The translations under genes and the position numbers were made by a program. A stretch of 64,000 bases of DNA from Pseudoscleropodium purum (Eukaryota; Streptophyta; Bryopsida; Hypnales; Brachytheciaceae), in the NCBI GenBank assembly GCA_963969395.1, contig OZ017800.1, forward strand, positions 19,934,479 to 19,998,478, in the 5' to 3' direction. How positions within the stretch are numbered: the first letter of the stretch is position 1; each line of letters begins with the position of its first letter. Shown here piece by piece: positions 13,901-26,126 of the stretch. The notes under the pieces were generated by a model, which was not told where the DNA came from, searched no databases, and saw nothing but the letters and a program-made list of their open reading frames with translations.

Positions 13901-15900
13901 TTCTTTATTATATTCTTTTTCAAGGATTTGTCATTAGAATTGGTAAATTTACAAATCATCTCATAGATGTTTGAATCTATGGCATAACTTCAACAATGAC
14001 TTCCATTTATAGATTTGTGTGCTACAAAAAATTTACCTAAAAATTTAACCAAAAAATCCTTGTTCTTAACCAAATAAACATTGTATGTAAATGGAACAAA
14101 TTAGTGAATGGAACTAAATTAATATCTCATATTTAAACAAGTAAAACAAGAAATGTATCAAATTGTTTTTTATTAAGTATCTCATGTTACTATAAGAACA
14201 ATTATATAGAACAATAGTTTTCGATATAATTTTTTATTCTGATATTACAAATTACAAATATTTATTATAATAAAAAAATTTAGGATATTCTAATATGGAA
14301 ATTTTCTTATTTTATAAAATATTGAAAGCACTAATTTTTTATTTTATTTAATATATTTATATATTTAATAAATATAAATAAATTCATCACATTTAAATTA
14401 ATGGTCAAAGGCAATTTTGAAATTATAAAGTGATTATTATTAATTAAAAAATTCCTTAAGTTATTATAAAGAAAGAAATTTATGTCAATTTATAAAGCCA
14501 TTTTGTACTTTGTACAAAACATTCAGTTAAGAAATGTGATTATGAAAAATGGCCCAATATTCCCAGCATTTACCCAATGCATTCTAATGCTCTCAACATT
14601 AGCCCCACTACATCTAGAGCTTTCAAAATAAATACGAGAGCAACTCGGAGGAAGTTTCTTAAATATTTATCTCAAAAAATAATCTTAGTAGACAGTGGAG
14701 ATTTGTATGATCCAACGGTGGAGTCCAATCTGATCCCGATCCGGCCCTAGATGGGAGTTCGGGCCACCAAAAACCTTAGCCCGATTACTTCCCTGGGGCT
14801 GAAAGGTTTGGCACCAAAACCATGCCACCTAAGGCAACATATAGGCTGAGTGGTAGTTCTATCTGGCCCCAAGTATAAATGCCTTGGGCTAGATTTGAAG
14901 AAATTGAGTGATTTTATTGGTTCAAACTTGAAGAGTTCCAGTCGACCCTCAATTTGGCCTTATGTATAAACCCCTCTAATTTCTTGAAATGTAATTGGTG
15001 GAAACCCACTGCCTCTTGCCCTTCAACAATGTGTAAAGTGTCCCTTAACCCTGAAATGCCCAGGGAGCCATTTCGTGGCTTTTGGATGATTTCAAGTGGT
15101 CATAAGAAGACCTCAACAATAGATTTTTCATCCATTCTTTTTTTTAATGACCTTGTATATTGAGTTACAAAGAGTGTCCAATGGAGGTTTTGGTCTATTT
15201 GATGTTTATTTCCATATAATTGAGAAGTAATGAAAAAAAACAAATGGCAAAATTTGCCACTTCAATGTATTTTGGGAAATTGAGTAAATTTGAAATTTCT
15301 CCTTGAAAATGACTTTTTCTGAGTTTGAGTCCAATTAATGAAATGAAGGTCTTCTACTCTAGTTTCTACTCTAATTCGAATTTTGAAAAAATTCGTAAAA
15401 TTGAATATTTTATTGTAATTTGAACTTCAATTGTATTTTTAATGAGAATTAAATGAGAATTATATAATGACACGGAAACTGAATTTAGACCATGATGTTT
15501 TTCACTATAATGTACACACATGGTGAAATTTTCAGATTTTTTGAGATAATTTTTTATTTAATATGATTTTTTCTTCACTTTTTCTTCAAAAATTTGCATC
15601 AAAAGAAAAATTCTCAAAAAAATTTAAAATTTTCATGAAGTATAGAAAACATGTAGTTTCATCTCTTAAAAGTAAAAATAAAATTTTTTATACACATCTA
15701 CATACAAAGTGGCAACAAACTAAGTGAGGACAATGCCGTGTGAAACCAGTGGCCATAGGCCCAGGTGTATCAGGGTTAAAGTGGTTGGAGTTATTTCTCT
15801 CAGTTGTTTAATGCAGGAATTCTCACAAAAATAGAACTAAATTATTCTTACTATTATTTTACATTATTTTTACAAAATACTGTAGCGGAAATTTTCTGTA
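10906..15900. other. AT-rich gene-free stretch
   Basis: About 5 kb with no supportable gene: poly-A/T runs, very AT-rich sequence near 13.7-14.5 kb, and stops in every frame. Around 13.2 kb a short imperfect triplication of GCCTTCAATTTGGCC occurs (13242-13285). Around 14.7-15.1 kb the base composition rises slightly, but no domain is recognisable in the 69-codon frame there. It is probably old, unrecognisable repeats. Confidence 0.45.
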
Positions 15901-16220
15901 GTTGCCGGCGGAGTTTCTTGCGCCCGAAGACTCTCGAAGACTAAGACTCTGCTGAAGTGACGGTCAAGCTTCGCAGCCTCTCAAACGGAGTGATTATAAA
16001 GTCTCCTATTGCTCCTGCGAGCCCCATTCAATTGAACGCTTGTGGTTGCCTTTCACATACAATTGTGTGCGTATTAGGGTTTACTCTTATTTTTTTCGTG
16101 TGTTTTGATCTCCGTTTGTCAAGCATAACGAACATTATTGCTATTATAACTGAACTTGTGTACCTTGTGTTCCGGTAAGCTTTGTTTGCGTTTGCAATCA
16201 CCGCCGCTTCTTTTCGTGTT

Positions 16221-16913
16221 ATGGCTCTGGCTATGACGATGGATGTCTCATCAGGGCCGCATCATGTCGGATTCCCTAAAACACCTCCGGGTACGCGCAA
16301 CTGGTGCGTTGCAAGACAAAGGTACAAGAATAAGAACATGCACAAGGTAATGAAACCCCAGGGTATGAAATCCGCTAAGAAGAGGCGGTACACGAGGAGA
16401 TCCGTTCCTCGAGCCCCTTTTAACGACAGCTCTTTCCTTATGCGCGTGCGAAAGGCAGGGGGGTTAGAGTCTCAGATTGTCGCCCTCACGCCTTTTTCTT
16501 TCATGTCCACTCCTAAAGATTCTAGTTACAAGTTGGACACTTACGAGGAGGATTACGGGTATGGCTCCATGACAGGCCTCATCCGTCTCCGAAGTAACGA
16601 AGACGATGGCGGTAGCACCGTTGAGGATGAGGAGCTCCCTTCAGAACTTCCTGCAGATTCCATGGAGCAGCTGGAGCAGCGACTTGATCGGTTCGAGATG
16701 ACGCGTCCTCGGGAATCGGACGTGATGGCGGAGCTTCAGGCGGCAAGGCAAGAGTGTATCATCAAGTGTTTGGAAGATGAGAACCTTGTCTTGAAAGATC
16801 GACTTTTCCTGATGCAGCAAGAGCTTAACGAGCTTCGGCAAAGAGTGCAAGGAGGCCAATTAACATGCAACGTCGATGTTTGCGATGATTCGCAATCTTG
16901 TCTTGGCAGTTGA
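16221..16913 (+). CDS. HEXIM-like protein (putative P-TEFb inhibitor homologue), 230 aa
   Basis: Single uninterrupted frame from ATG 16221 to TGA; two further in-frame ATGs follow at M5 and M7, and the frame is also open upstream of this ATG without another ATG. Order of parts: TPPGTRNWCVARQR (21-34); basic patch KSAKKRRYTRR (50-60); APFNDSSFLM (65-74); acidic stretch 126-147; predicted coiled coil about 147-210 with LEDENLVLKDRL. Animal HEXIM1/2 have the same order: arginine-rich RNA-binding motif, APYNTTQFLM that contacts CDK9/cyclin T, acidic region, coiled-coil dimerisation domain. The match APxNxxxFLM, with the F, L and M kept, is the basis of the call. HEXIM with 7SK RNA holds P-TEFb inactive in the nucleus; that role here is inference. 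A probable 3'-UTR intron runs from GTAAGT at 17043 to TACAG at 17167. Alternative: an unrelated plant coiled-coil protein with a chance motif. Confidence 0.6.
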   Translation: MALAMTMDVSSGPHHVGFPKTPPGTRNWCVARQRYKNKNMHKVMKPQGMKSAKKRRYTRRSVPRAPFNDSSFLMRVRKAGGLESQIVALTPFSFMSTPKDSSYKLDTYEEDYGYGSMTGLIRLRSNEDDGGSTVEDEELPSELPADSMEQLEQRLDRFEMTRPRESDVMAELQAARQECIIKCLEDENLVLKDRLFLMQQELNELRQRVQGGQLTCNVDVCDDSQSCLGS

Positions 16914-17167
16914 GGAATGCATGGCATGTTTTGATTGTCTTCACTTGCACTGTGCTTGTCTGTTTTCCGAAAGCGGCCGGTATGGAGGAGCTCGTGGTGT
17001 GTACCGAGCGGACGTCTGACCTTTCCTGGTGTCCAACACCATGTAAGTTTGAGCTTTGAGTTTTGGTGTTTTAGGTGTTTTATGGCTAAAGCAGAATTCG
17101 CATGTGGGGAACTTTTTGGTAGGGATGATTGTGTGGCTAAACAAGAGCTATGTGATTGTTTCTACAG

Positions 17168-17746
17168 GTGGTCTTTGTTAACATCCACTCCTCGAGGGTG
17201 CAAGGCATACTCATTTCTGGTATGGCTGGTAAGCTTTACGCTTCACGTTTGACGCGATCATTCCGTACACTTTTCAGAACTGGCTATTACTAAAGTAAGC
17301 TTTACACTTAAATGTTTGACGCGGTCATGCATAATCTGTGTAGTATCTTGATGGGAAGGAGAGTTCCACATGCGTGGGATTGAGACATAGACTATTGATG
17401 TGTAGTTAGTGATGTAAATCTCTTGAAGAGAAGAGCCTTTGGCATGTACAGTTCCCTAACTTACAGTTTGGGTCAACACTACAGACTTTCAGACCCTTGA
17501 AATTATATTGAAGTATTTGACTTAAATTGTGTATTATTATTGCGTCATGTGCATATTATATTGACCCTCTCTTGTAAATCTGTAAAGCTATAGCAATTAC
17601 ATTTGATGACTGTCAGCAGTTGGGAGGTATGTGTTTGTTGGTCTGTTGTGTAAATAGATTTTGCAAATTGGGCAGGGTTTGGAGATATGGTTGCCTTTAT
17701 TTCAGTAGCCTTAAGGTGGGTACACCCAAAACCACAACAAGTTAGG
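17168..17746. other. 3' side of the HEXIM-like gene
   Basis: Probably transcribed 3' region and intergenic DNA. Two related segments start GTAAGCTTTAC at ~17230 and ~17296 (with TTTGACGCG(A/G)TCAT in each), a short diverged duplication. No other gene is seen. Confidence 0.35.
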
Positions 17747-17840
17747 CTGTGAGTAATTTGAATGTTAAGTAGATAAAAGTGAATACAGGATTGCTGTGAG
17801 TAATTTGAATGTTAAGTAGATAAAAGTGAATACAGGATTG
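17747..17840. repeat. Tandem duplication, 2 x 47 bp
   Basis: The unit beginning CTGTGAGTAATTTGAATG and ending ATACAGGATTG is present at 17747-17793 and again at 17794-17840, identical by eye. It is followed by GAGATGTACAGAA twice (about 17845-17870). Confidence 0.9.
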
Positions 17841-18083
17841 TAAAGAGATGTACAGAAGAGATGTACAGAAAAGGAAGAAATGCACAAAATAAATTCAGAA
17901 ATTGACAAATATAAGACATCAGTAGGGGTACAAAGTTTTGGAAGTAGAGTATTCAAAAGCGTTCATAGGTTGCACTAAAAATCATTAGTCACATGCACAA
18001 AGTTCCCCTCCCAAGGTATCAGAAAGAAAAGAAATGGAGTTGCATTCATGTTTAAAACAATGAAAAAATAAATAAAAATTAGT

Positions 18084-18237
18084 AACCAACAAGCAATAGA
18101 AAAGCTTGTCAATAATCAATGGGAATTATCCATGTGTTTCAAAGAAGAAAAAAGAATGATTACCCAACAAGCAATAGAAAAGCTTGTCAATAATCAATGG
18201 GAATTATTCATGTGTTTCAAAGAAGAAAAAGAATGAC
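18084..18237. repeat. Tandem duplication, 2 x 78 bp
   Basis: The block containing CAACAAGCAATAGAAAAGCT starts at 18087 and recurs at 18165. Both copies run through GGGAATTAT(C/T)CATGTG and the following A/G-rich tail, with a few differences. Confidence 0.9.
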
Positions 18238-19147
18238 AATTTTCAGTAGATAACTACACCATTTAAGGACTTAATTCACCATATTACTTCCAGTTTCAGT
18301 TTTTGAACTTAAGTTTAACCAAAGATAGACATTTGAAGTCACAATGCATATAAGACCACTTGAACGATCCACTTCAGATAGATCTTGTTTGAGTCATTGC
18401 ATAAAATACACATGTGAACCACTCGAGGGATAAACCGAAATGAATTATAATTGTGAAACCACAAGTAAACTACAATTGACATTGACATTCGACTGTGGCT
18501 CTACTCTTCAAATCATGGTTATGTTACACATGCAAATGTTCCTTGCTGTCTCCGAAATTTGACTTCAATTCAGTTCAGCTGTCTTCAGGATGGGCTGCAT
18601 CGAGATCCAATGTCATGGCCTGCCAGTTACAGCCCTTGGAGAGCGTCGAAATCAGAGAACTCGTGCTGTTTATAGTCGTCGAACTTCAAAAGGTTCAGAT
18701 GTATAAGCTTCATCTGCTTCTTGTCTGATGGGCAAAGGCGAGAACTCTCTTCAAAGTTTTGTAGAGAATCGATTCTTTTCAAAACGAGATAAATTTTGAA
18801 TGTTGCACTGAATCAGCAGTGAAATCCTCATCACTGAAACAATTCAAGCTTCTGATGAGTAGTTTGAGACGTTCTGTACACGCTCGCTGAGTCATTGGCG
18901 TGCATAACATTCTTCAAATGCATTCCAACGTCGCTTTGGTAATCTCGGGAGTTCTTTTAAAATTTACTCAACTGGCCTTTCCTTCTGGAATCTTGAAGTT
19001 TACTCAAGTGGCAATCACAAAAGGCATGGCCAGGAGCCAATGGCTCAGTTAGGGCACGTTTGCTTGTGGGTCGCCATCGTAAGGTAGGAAGCCCATTGCG
19101 AACCCTTTTCGGAGCATGTGGATAATAGGAAAAGAACAACACATTTT
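18238..19147. other. Intergenic, unrecognised
   Basis: Around 18.48-19.1 kb the composition is less AT-rich. A 77-codon plus frame (18495-18728) and a 61-codon minus frame (18957-19142) exist but carry no recognisable domain. An unannotated exon or non-coding transcript is possible; nothing firmer can be said. Confidence 0.3.
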
Positions 19148-19362
19148 GGTAAACTCATTTTTTGTTTTAAAAAAATACATAATAGGGTCAAAGTTAAATC
19201 ATTCTCAAAATGTTTCATACTCTTACAAAAAATGACATAGCTAATTGAAGAATTGGTAAACTCATTTTTTGTTTTAAAAAAAATACATTATAGGGTCAAG
19301 CTAAATCATTCTCAAAATGTTTTGTACTCTTACAAAAAGTAACATAGCTAATTGAAGAATTA
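19148..19362. repeat. Tandem duplication, 2 x ~107 bp
   Basis: The block starting GGTAAACTCATTTTTTGTTT at 19148 recurs at 19255. Both copies continue through TTAAATCATTCTCAAAATG-like sequence and end CATAGCTAATTGAAGAATT. Confidence 0.88.
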
Positions 19363-19577
19363 AAGATTTTCAACAAAATTTTGACATTGTATAGTGCATA
19401 TAAAGCACTTGCATAAAATAATTTTAAAAAAATGTAATAGTTTTTCATTTAATTTTTTTATATAAGTATGCTACTTGTACCTCAACATTTCCAAAATTTG
19501 TTGAAAAAATCAAATTTATCAATTCCAGTGATGATTTTTAAGGCGGTTTCTAAAGTATCCTTTGGAATAAATGTATA

Positions 19578-19581
<4 letters not shown>

Positions 19582-19655
<74 letters not shown>
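19582..19655. repeat. (TA)n microsatellite, about 37 units
   Basis: Uninterrupted AT dinucleotide run of about 74 bases. Apparent minus-strand open frames across it encode Ile-Tyr repeats and are artefacts of the repeat. Confidence 0.98.
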
Positions 19656-19657
<2 letters not shown>

Positions 19658-19750
19658 TCCACTTTGTGGACATGGGATGACTCTAAGGCACCATGACATA
19701 ATTTACATAATATGAGAGTTTGTTGAAAGATTTTTTCCAACCAACTAATG

Positions 19751-20178
19751 GGGTTCAGATCTTGAAGTTTTTGTATTGACAAATATAGGATTCAACCCTA
19801 GCTATTAGTCAACATACACCTCCAAAGTTTACCATGACAAATTTATAGTTACCAAGACTTCTACATCAAGTAAAGTATATAGACTCATAATTCTCAAGGG
19901 ATGAGTCTATTTTTATTATTTTAGACTTCATTTGCAAGTACCTATGACTTTTGTATTCTTTTTTCAAAGATGCGATTACATGTTTTATATTAGTCATAGA
20001 AAATTTGTATCTTATTGTAAAAAAATTGAAATTATTATGAACTTTTGAATAAAAAGTGAAACAATTTATATCCAATGCAATTGATGCTTCAAAATCTAAA
20101 AAATTTTCCTTAGGTTTACAATTTAGTGTAGAACATTATGGTGCAACTTTTTTTAATCACATCACTCTAAAATTAGAA
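19751..20178 (+). repeat. Direct repeat, first copy (serves as empty site)
   Basis: Shares with 20791-22045 the blocks GACAAATATAG, AGCTATTAGTCAACAT, TTTGCAAGTACCTATGA, GAAACAATTTATATC and AATGCAATTGATGCT in the same order and orientation. In this copy the sequence at about 20034-20060 runs straight through the point where copy 2 carries a ~0.9 kb TTAA-flanked insertion. Non-coding. Confidence 0.75.
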
Positions 20179-20790
20179 AATCCAAATTCCATAATTATAA
20201 TTATTATAGAGCTCTTATGACAACCTTTAGGTTATTATTAATTTAGCTCATTTATGGAATTTCCTTTAAGGTTTCTATATTAACAAATATAAGGTCCACT
20301 TTGTAACCATAGGGTCTATTTGAAGTCATGACTAAGAAAATGGTGGAATGAAACCATGACAAAAATGTAGGCAAATATGTTGGTATGAAGCTATGATAAA
20401 AATAATACTATAATAATGTAGTATAATTTTGAACTTATACAACTCAAATTGAAGTCTATAGAGAATGCAATGTCTTTTCAATTGAGGGAATTGAAATTTT
20501 TTTTGACTAAACTAGTGGGAACCTTTAAATTTCCTAAACCAAGGTCAAGAAGAATTTGGAATTCAAAAAGAAAATATATAAAAGTTGAAAGGGTTCATTT
20601 TACAACCATGGTCAAAATGTATAGGAAATTTAGAGTCTTTTCTATTGAGGGGGAGTTGAAATTTTTTGTAGGAAACAATAGAAACCTTTTGGGGTTCAAT
20701 TAATTTCCAAAACAAAGGCCATAAAAATTTGGATAAGCATTTGGATTTGAAAAAATATTAAAGTTGAAAATATCCCCTTACAATCATAGG

Positions 20791-22045
20791 GTTTAAATCT
20801 TTTGGGATTTTGTATAGACAAATATAGATTGGAAGCTATTAGTCAACATGCATTTCTAAAGTTGAGCATAACTAATGAATTCACCTGGCCCTCAAAAGAT
20901 AAGCCTATAATTATATTTTCATACTTCAATTTGCAAGTACCTATGAATGTGTTTTTTATATTTATTTTTAGAAGATTAATGACATGTCTTCTATTATTTA
21001 TAAGAATTTCACATTATTTTGGAAAATTATAAAATTATGATGAATTTTAACCCCTAAAGTCTTGTTGTTCCTATAGAGGACAAATGGATTTGAAGAAGTT
21101 TCATGAACTTCAATTTTTGACTTTATTTTTTGAATTTAAAAAACATATTAACTTTTCAAGGAATATAATTTTTATTTCAATTGGTGCCTAGGAACAAAAA
21201 TACTAAAATAAACTCAAAATAGGGGAAACCATCAACAAAAATATCTACAAAAAATTGAATTTTTTTGGTTCTTACAAAGTATATGTTTTGTCTAAATGGA
21301 AAGTTGTGAGTCATTCCATTTGGATTAGTAATGTGAAAGTTATAGAGCTTCTTGATCTGTAAGCAATCACAAAAAATTCTAGAAAAAATAATGTATCGAA
21401 TTTGTTTTTGAAGTCAATTTATTTAAATTAAAAAAAAAAGTTCCACAAGGCTAAATGTAATGTGCTTATGTGCTTGCTCAAATAATCTCACTATTGGAAT
21501 TAATGTGTTTTAATTCCACCTTAGAGATATTAATAATTTAGTCTTTGTCCTTGAATCTTGTACCAACTTCTACTAGAACAATTTTTTAAAGAATAAAAAT
21601 CAAGTATCTTTAAAAATTCTTTTCCAATAATTTCAACTCAAATCTTCAAATTAAAAATAATAAAAATAAAAATGTTGAATACAATCATTTTAAATTAAGA
21701 AGATCCAAACTCAAATAATGTAGTCGTAAAACATGCATAAAAAACATTTTCTTCACTTTAACACAAATGCCTTGCAATCTACATAATGAAAGTTTCTGAA
21801 ATTTCTCCCACACATTTCTATTCTAGTCTAGTGCATGATACGGTGAAACATTGTGCAAAAAAATCAATTTGTAAAGTTTTTTGTTCTTTGCAATAGAAAA
21901 GTAGTTTTTGAATTTTAGGAATTAAATTAAGAAATGAAACAATTTATATCAAATGCAATTGATGCTCAAAAAATCTAAATATCTCTCTAGGTTTATATTA
22001 TGGTGTTGAACATTGTGGTTCATATTTGTTTATTATGTAATTCTA
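20791..22045 (+). repeat. Direct repeat, second copy, interrupted by a TTAA element
   Basis: Homologous to 19751-20178 but split by an insertion whose flanking TTAA lies at 21047-21050 and 21922-21925. Between the two copies (20179-20790) shorter related blocks recur, for example TTACAA(C/T)CAT(A/G)GG at about 20599 and 20780, suggesting an older nested repeat. No coding content recognised. Confidence 0.7.
21047..21925 (+). mobile_element. TTAA-flanked miniature element, subfamily 2
   Basis: 871 bp (21051-21921) between TTAA copies. The left end is CCCCTAAAGTC; the right end AATTTTAGGAA complements to TTCCTAAAATT, so the ends match after two C-to-T changes. Removing the element and one TTAA makes the flanks align without gaps to the uninterrupted copy near 20034-20060, which supports TTAA target duplication. 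The body matches 35945-36365 and 37921-38847 (for example ATTGGTGCCTAGGAACAAAA here, AGTCGGTGCCCGGAAACAAA there). Confidence 0.8.
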
Positions 22046-22815
22046 AAATTAAGAAATTAGCATTTCGTGGTTGCAGCTTCATGTTTCCAAATTTTTTTTC
22101 AATATTTCAAAAAAATCTATATTTTAAGTAGAATTACAAATGAATAGTATAAAAAAAATCAATAAAACCCTCATTTCCAATAGGAATCTAATGCTTTTTA
22201 GGCTTCAATATTCATGTAAAAATTCCCATTGCTAAGGTCCCCACCTCAAAATAGGATCCAAAACCTTTACTTTAGCATCACTAGTAGTGTGGAGAGCAAC
22301 AAAGCCCTAGTTAATTATAGCAATTTTGAAGTGTACATAAACTTATAAAAGCTACTAGAAATTTCTATTATAGATTATAAGGAGGTTTATTCTTGGATGC
22401 TAATGTGTATCTCTTAGTTCCTAACACATCTCCATGCTAATCCAAAAGTCTCCTTTCATATTGAAAAACAATGAATGAATGTTTTGACATGTATAGAAGT
22501 CACACAATCTTATTCATTGGATTCATAAAATGGAGACTTTCAACCCAATTCCTACTTCTTGAATTCCAATTCCAACCTTTTGAACCCCAATTTCATAGTC
22601 TAGGGTAATTTTACCACTTTAAAGTTTATCCAACTTATTCTTAGAGTTGAAACAACAAGCTATAGTATCAAGGCTTGGCATCAAAGGCCTATGTGGGCTC
22701 CAAAGAAATATGTGCATGGGCCTTCAACATCAACCTTTGAATCTATAGTTTGGTGCCCTAAGACCTCTTTTCTACTAATTGAAGGGGCATAGAAACATTG
22801 TAAACCTTGATTGTA
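22046..22815. other. Intergenic
   Basis: AT-rich, with many stops and no recognisable gene; at 22.6-22.8 kb the composition is slightly more balanced. It ends at the CACTA element's ATA target duplication. Confidence 0.4.
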
Positions 22816-24051
22816 ATACACTATAAGAAAACAGGCAATTTTGTGACATCAGAGAAAATAGGGGATGATGTTGCCTAAGACACAAAATTCATCAACGTTG
22901 ACATCACCAAAATTTGTTATAATTGACAAGCAAAAAACATATAGAAAACATGCCTAAACGTGACTTTTTTTTTGGTAACATCACAAAAAATATGGTCTTC
23001 TAAACTCTCCAAAATGCAACATCTAGATGCCACGTAAGCGCCATGTTAGCAAGGAGAACCACACAGGATTTTTTATCATCTAGCTCGTCCATGATGTGGC
23101 ACTTGATATAGTGGCAAGAAAATGATAACATGGCATGCCTAATTAGCATACTTTTATGTTGTTTGAAAATTTCAATGTTGTTTTTTGAGACATCAATTGT
23201 TACATACTATACCTGTAGGACAAGGCCAACAAAAACAATTAGTGAAAATAAAATAAAAACAACAAAAATAATTATAGAATTCATCAAAAATTAAAGAAAA
23301 CTTACCATCTACCACCAAGAGAATTTTTGATGGCAAAATGAAGGAATTCTTTCATTGAAAATTAGTAAAAATGAAGATTACAAAGGTTATATTTGTATCT
23401 ATTCTTTGTCCATGGTGAGACAAAAGATATGGGATAACTAGATTATGAAAACTTGGCCATTGTACTTTTTGACATTGTTTCAAACGTTTAGACGTTGATT
23501 TAGACATTTTGATGTTGTTTCAAACATCCCTATGTTGTTTCTAACATCTTGATGATGTTGTCCAAGACATTTTATATTGAACAAAATTCTTGTTGTATTA
23601 TCCCATATGATTTGTTTTACTTTGTATGACCCTACTTGTGTAAAGGTCATCTCATTTTATTCATTGTGCTCATTCATCCATTTCTTTTTTTTACAAAGCA
23701 TGTCAAGTGGATTCCCTTCCTCTAAATTTTTTACAAATGGTCAATATTTTATCATAGACCGAAGTAATTTAATTAACTTACCCACAATGAAAAACAACAT
23801 AGTTGTTGACGTAGCTCCCTATGTCTTAAAGTATGTTTTTGAAAAACATGCACTTGTTTCTTTTGGTGTCGTTAGAAACATGTTTGTCTTGCTTGACATC
23901 AGGTTATTTTTCTACATACATGACCATGTTTACAATGACATCACATGAAATTTGGACTTCCAAGGCTTGAATTGTTCGACACTGCTTGTTTTTGAAAACA
24001 GGGTGCATTTCAATAGAACAACATCAAAAATGTAATTTTCTTATAGTGATA
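22816..24051 (+). mobile_element. Non-autonomous CACTA (En/Spm) transposon with ATA target duplication
   Basis: The element spans 22819-24048 (1,230 bp). It starts CACTATAAGAAAA and ends TTTTCTTATAGTG, a perfect 13-bp terminal inverted repeat of the CACTA superfamily. The 3 bp on each side are ATA (22816-22818 and 24049-24051), the expected 3-bp target duplication. Subterminal repeats typical of the group are visible, for example GATGTTGTTTCAAACATC-like words clustered at 23475-23560 and GACATCA words near both ends. The longest frame (23577-23948) has no transposase motif, so the copy would need a transposase from elsewhere. Intact ends suggest fairly recent movement. Confidence 0.93.
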
Positions 24052-26126
24052 GTTGATGAAAAGTGTGAACTCTGACCCCTTAAGGCTTTTGCATATAATG
24101 CGATTTTTTAATTTCACATAATTTTAAGTGAAAATTGTCTACTAAAAAATTTACACCTTTAATCATAGATAATAATGGTGATATGATCATTTTGATCAAT
24201 TTTGAAGGATCCTTTTTTGTAACTAGAATTTGACACCTTTTCAAGTGCTAAACAACTTCTCAAATTCTACTTAAAGAAAAAAAAAATAGCTTAAAGACAA
24301 ATATTTCCTCCCCAAAATAACTCACAATACTAGAAAGACCCTACAAGAAGTAATTTACAATTTATAAGTACCCAAAGTAAGGCTCATGCCCACAATGATT
24401 ATAAGACAAAGCCCAACTTGAATCCAATATATAAAACAAGCAACACCTACTAATTTTAAACCTTATATCATTCTCAATTTTAAACTAGTAAATACATAGA
24501 TAGATTTCTACTTTTTAAATATTGAACAACCTACATTATAATACCTTATATAATTACACCTCTAGTGGAGAGTTTTTCATGATGTCACAAACTTACCTAA
24601 GCCAAGATGAAGGGTCATTAGGCACAATTCTATTGGCTTTGGGCATGGTATTGACATTACAAGAAGTCCTCCACCTAAAGCAAAACCTTGTACTAAGCAC
24701 TTTTTTTTTTCTAAATAATGATTAGTGCATGCTATAGCAATCTCAAAAATCATTACAATACTTAGCATTGTCACCTCCAATTCATAGTATTTGACAATAA
24801 CATCCTACAAGTTTCATGAAGCCAATTCTCTACAATCAAGAGGCTCAAAAAAATAGCACTCCCATTGTGTGCTATCAACCTCGTGTCATCAACACGAACA
24901 AAATTGCAACATTTTGAAATGTGTCTATAAAGATTCTCAAGGATTACATGGTTAGATCCTCTTGTAGAAAATTCTTGCATCCTTAACATGTGAGACATTA
25001 ACCATTAAAAGACCATGGATTCATGATTATAAAAGAATCAATTTCATTGATTGTATTATAAAAGTGTAATTCAAATGAGATAAAATTTGAAATCTATAGA
25101 GGACATGTGTTAATTAATAAGTAAATAGAATGGAATAAAGAAAGTTCACATTTGACACAATGTCTTGTCTGACTAAAAGCATTATATTGCAAAAGTTGTG
25201 AAACTTTGAATGAAATCCATTGTCAATTCTTTGTAGTGGCATCTTTGTGATGAATATATCATACTAGTTAGTGAAAAACATAATAGGATCAAAATTTGTT
25301 CAATTTTTGTGGATATTTGGAAGATAAGCTTTTGGATTGTTTATGCCTTGATATAGGGAACTACTTGCGTAGCTACAATCTGGATCTCTAAAAGCAACTT
25401 CAAGTATAGAAAACAAACTTTTTCTTATTGAAGTGTGAAGAATTTAGATAGTTTAGCCCCTAAGAGAGTTGATATTTACTATCTAGATTATGAATATTTT
25501 CAAGAGTTTACTACTAGAATTATGAGAAATATATGAAGTACATCTAGTATGCTGGGAAACATATGAAATACATCCAAGTATGTTGAAAAAGAAATTTTTG
25601 TTTATTTTTCAACAATGCAACTAGTGTGGTTACTCACTGCTTCATGATTATAGTGTAAGGTTCAAAATGAGTTTATGTAGTAAAAAAAGAAAAGGAAAAC
25701 TTGCAAAAATGAAGATTTGATGTTTGGATAATGAGAACCATATATAAATGCTTATTTGTTTAGTATTTGGTGGAATAAAGTTAGGAAGTTTGTTGTAAAT
25801 CCTTTAGTCAATATGCATAGATACACTTACTAGTTTCACAAAAAAAATGATTAAAAATTTCATAACCAAAGAATGTCAAAACAAAGAACATTCCACATAT
25901 ATTTTCATCAACTCATTTTCAAAAAATAAAAGATTCATTATGGGAGGTCAAAGCAAAATCACATAGCTTCTCATAGTGGAATGTAGAGGAGAATTCTCTT
26001 ACTTCCTTGCATGGTTCCAATGACAATTCCAAAGTGTCCCTTTGGATTGTGAAAATACCAAACGACCCTTTTGCCATGTGTAGAATTTACATGATAGTGT
26101 TCATTGCATTCATAAAATGTGATGAC
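24052..26126. other. Intergenic AT-rich DNA
   Basis: No gene recognised. Short frames (24522-24725 plus; 24577-24780 and 24771-24998 minus) carry no domain. A local near-duplication GAAATATATGAAGTACATC / GAAACATATGAAATACATCC sits around 25527-25577. Confidence 0.4.

Noticed and set aside
16166..16180. GTAAGC donor just before the HEXIM-like ATG, implying a 5'-UTR intron
   Set aside because: No acceptor occurs between it and the ATG, so using it would remove the start.
19482..19782. Minus-strand frames with long Ile-Tyr runs
   Set aside because: They are translations of the (TA)n microsatellite.
23577..23948. 123-codon frame inside the CACTA element
   Set aside because: Near-cognate start, no transposase motif, and it lies in subterminal repeat sequence.
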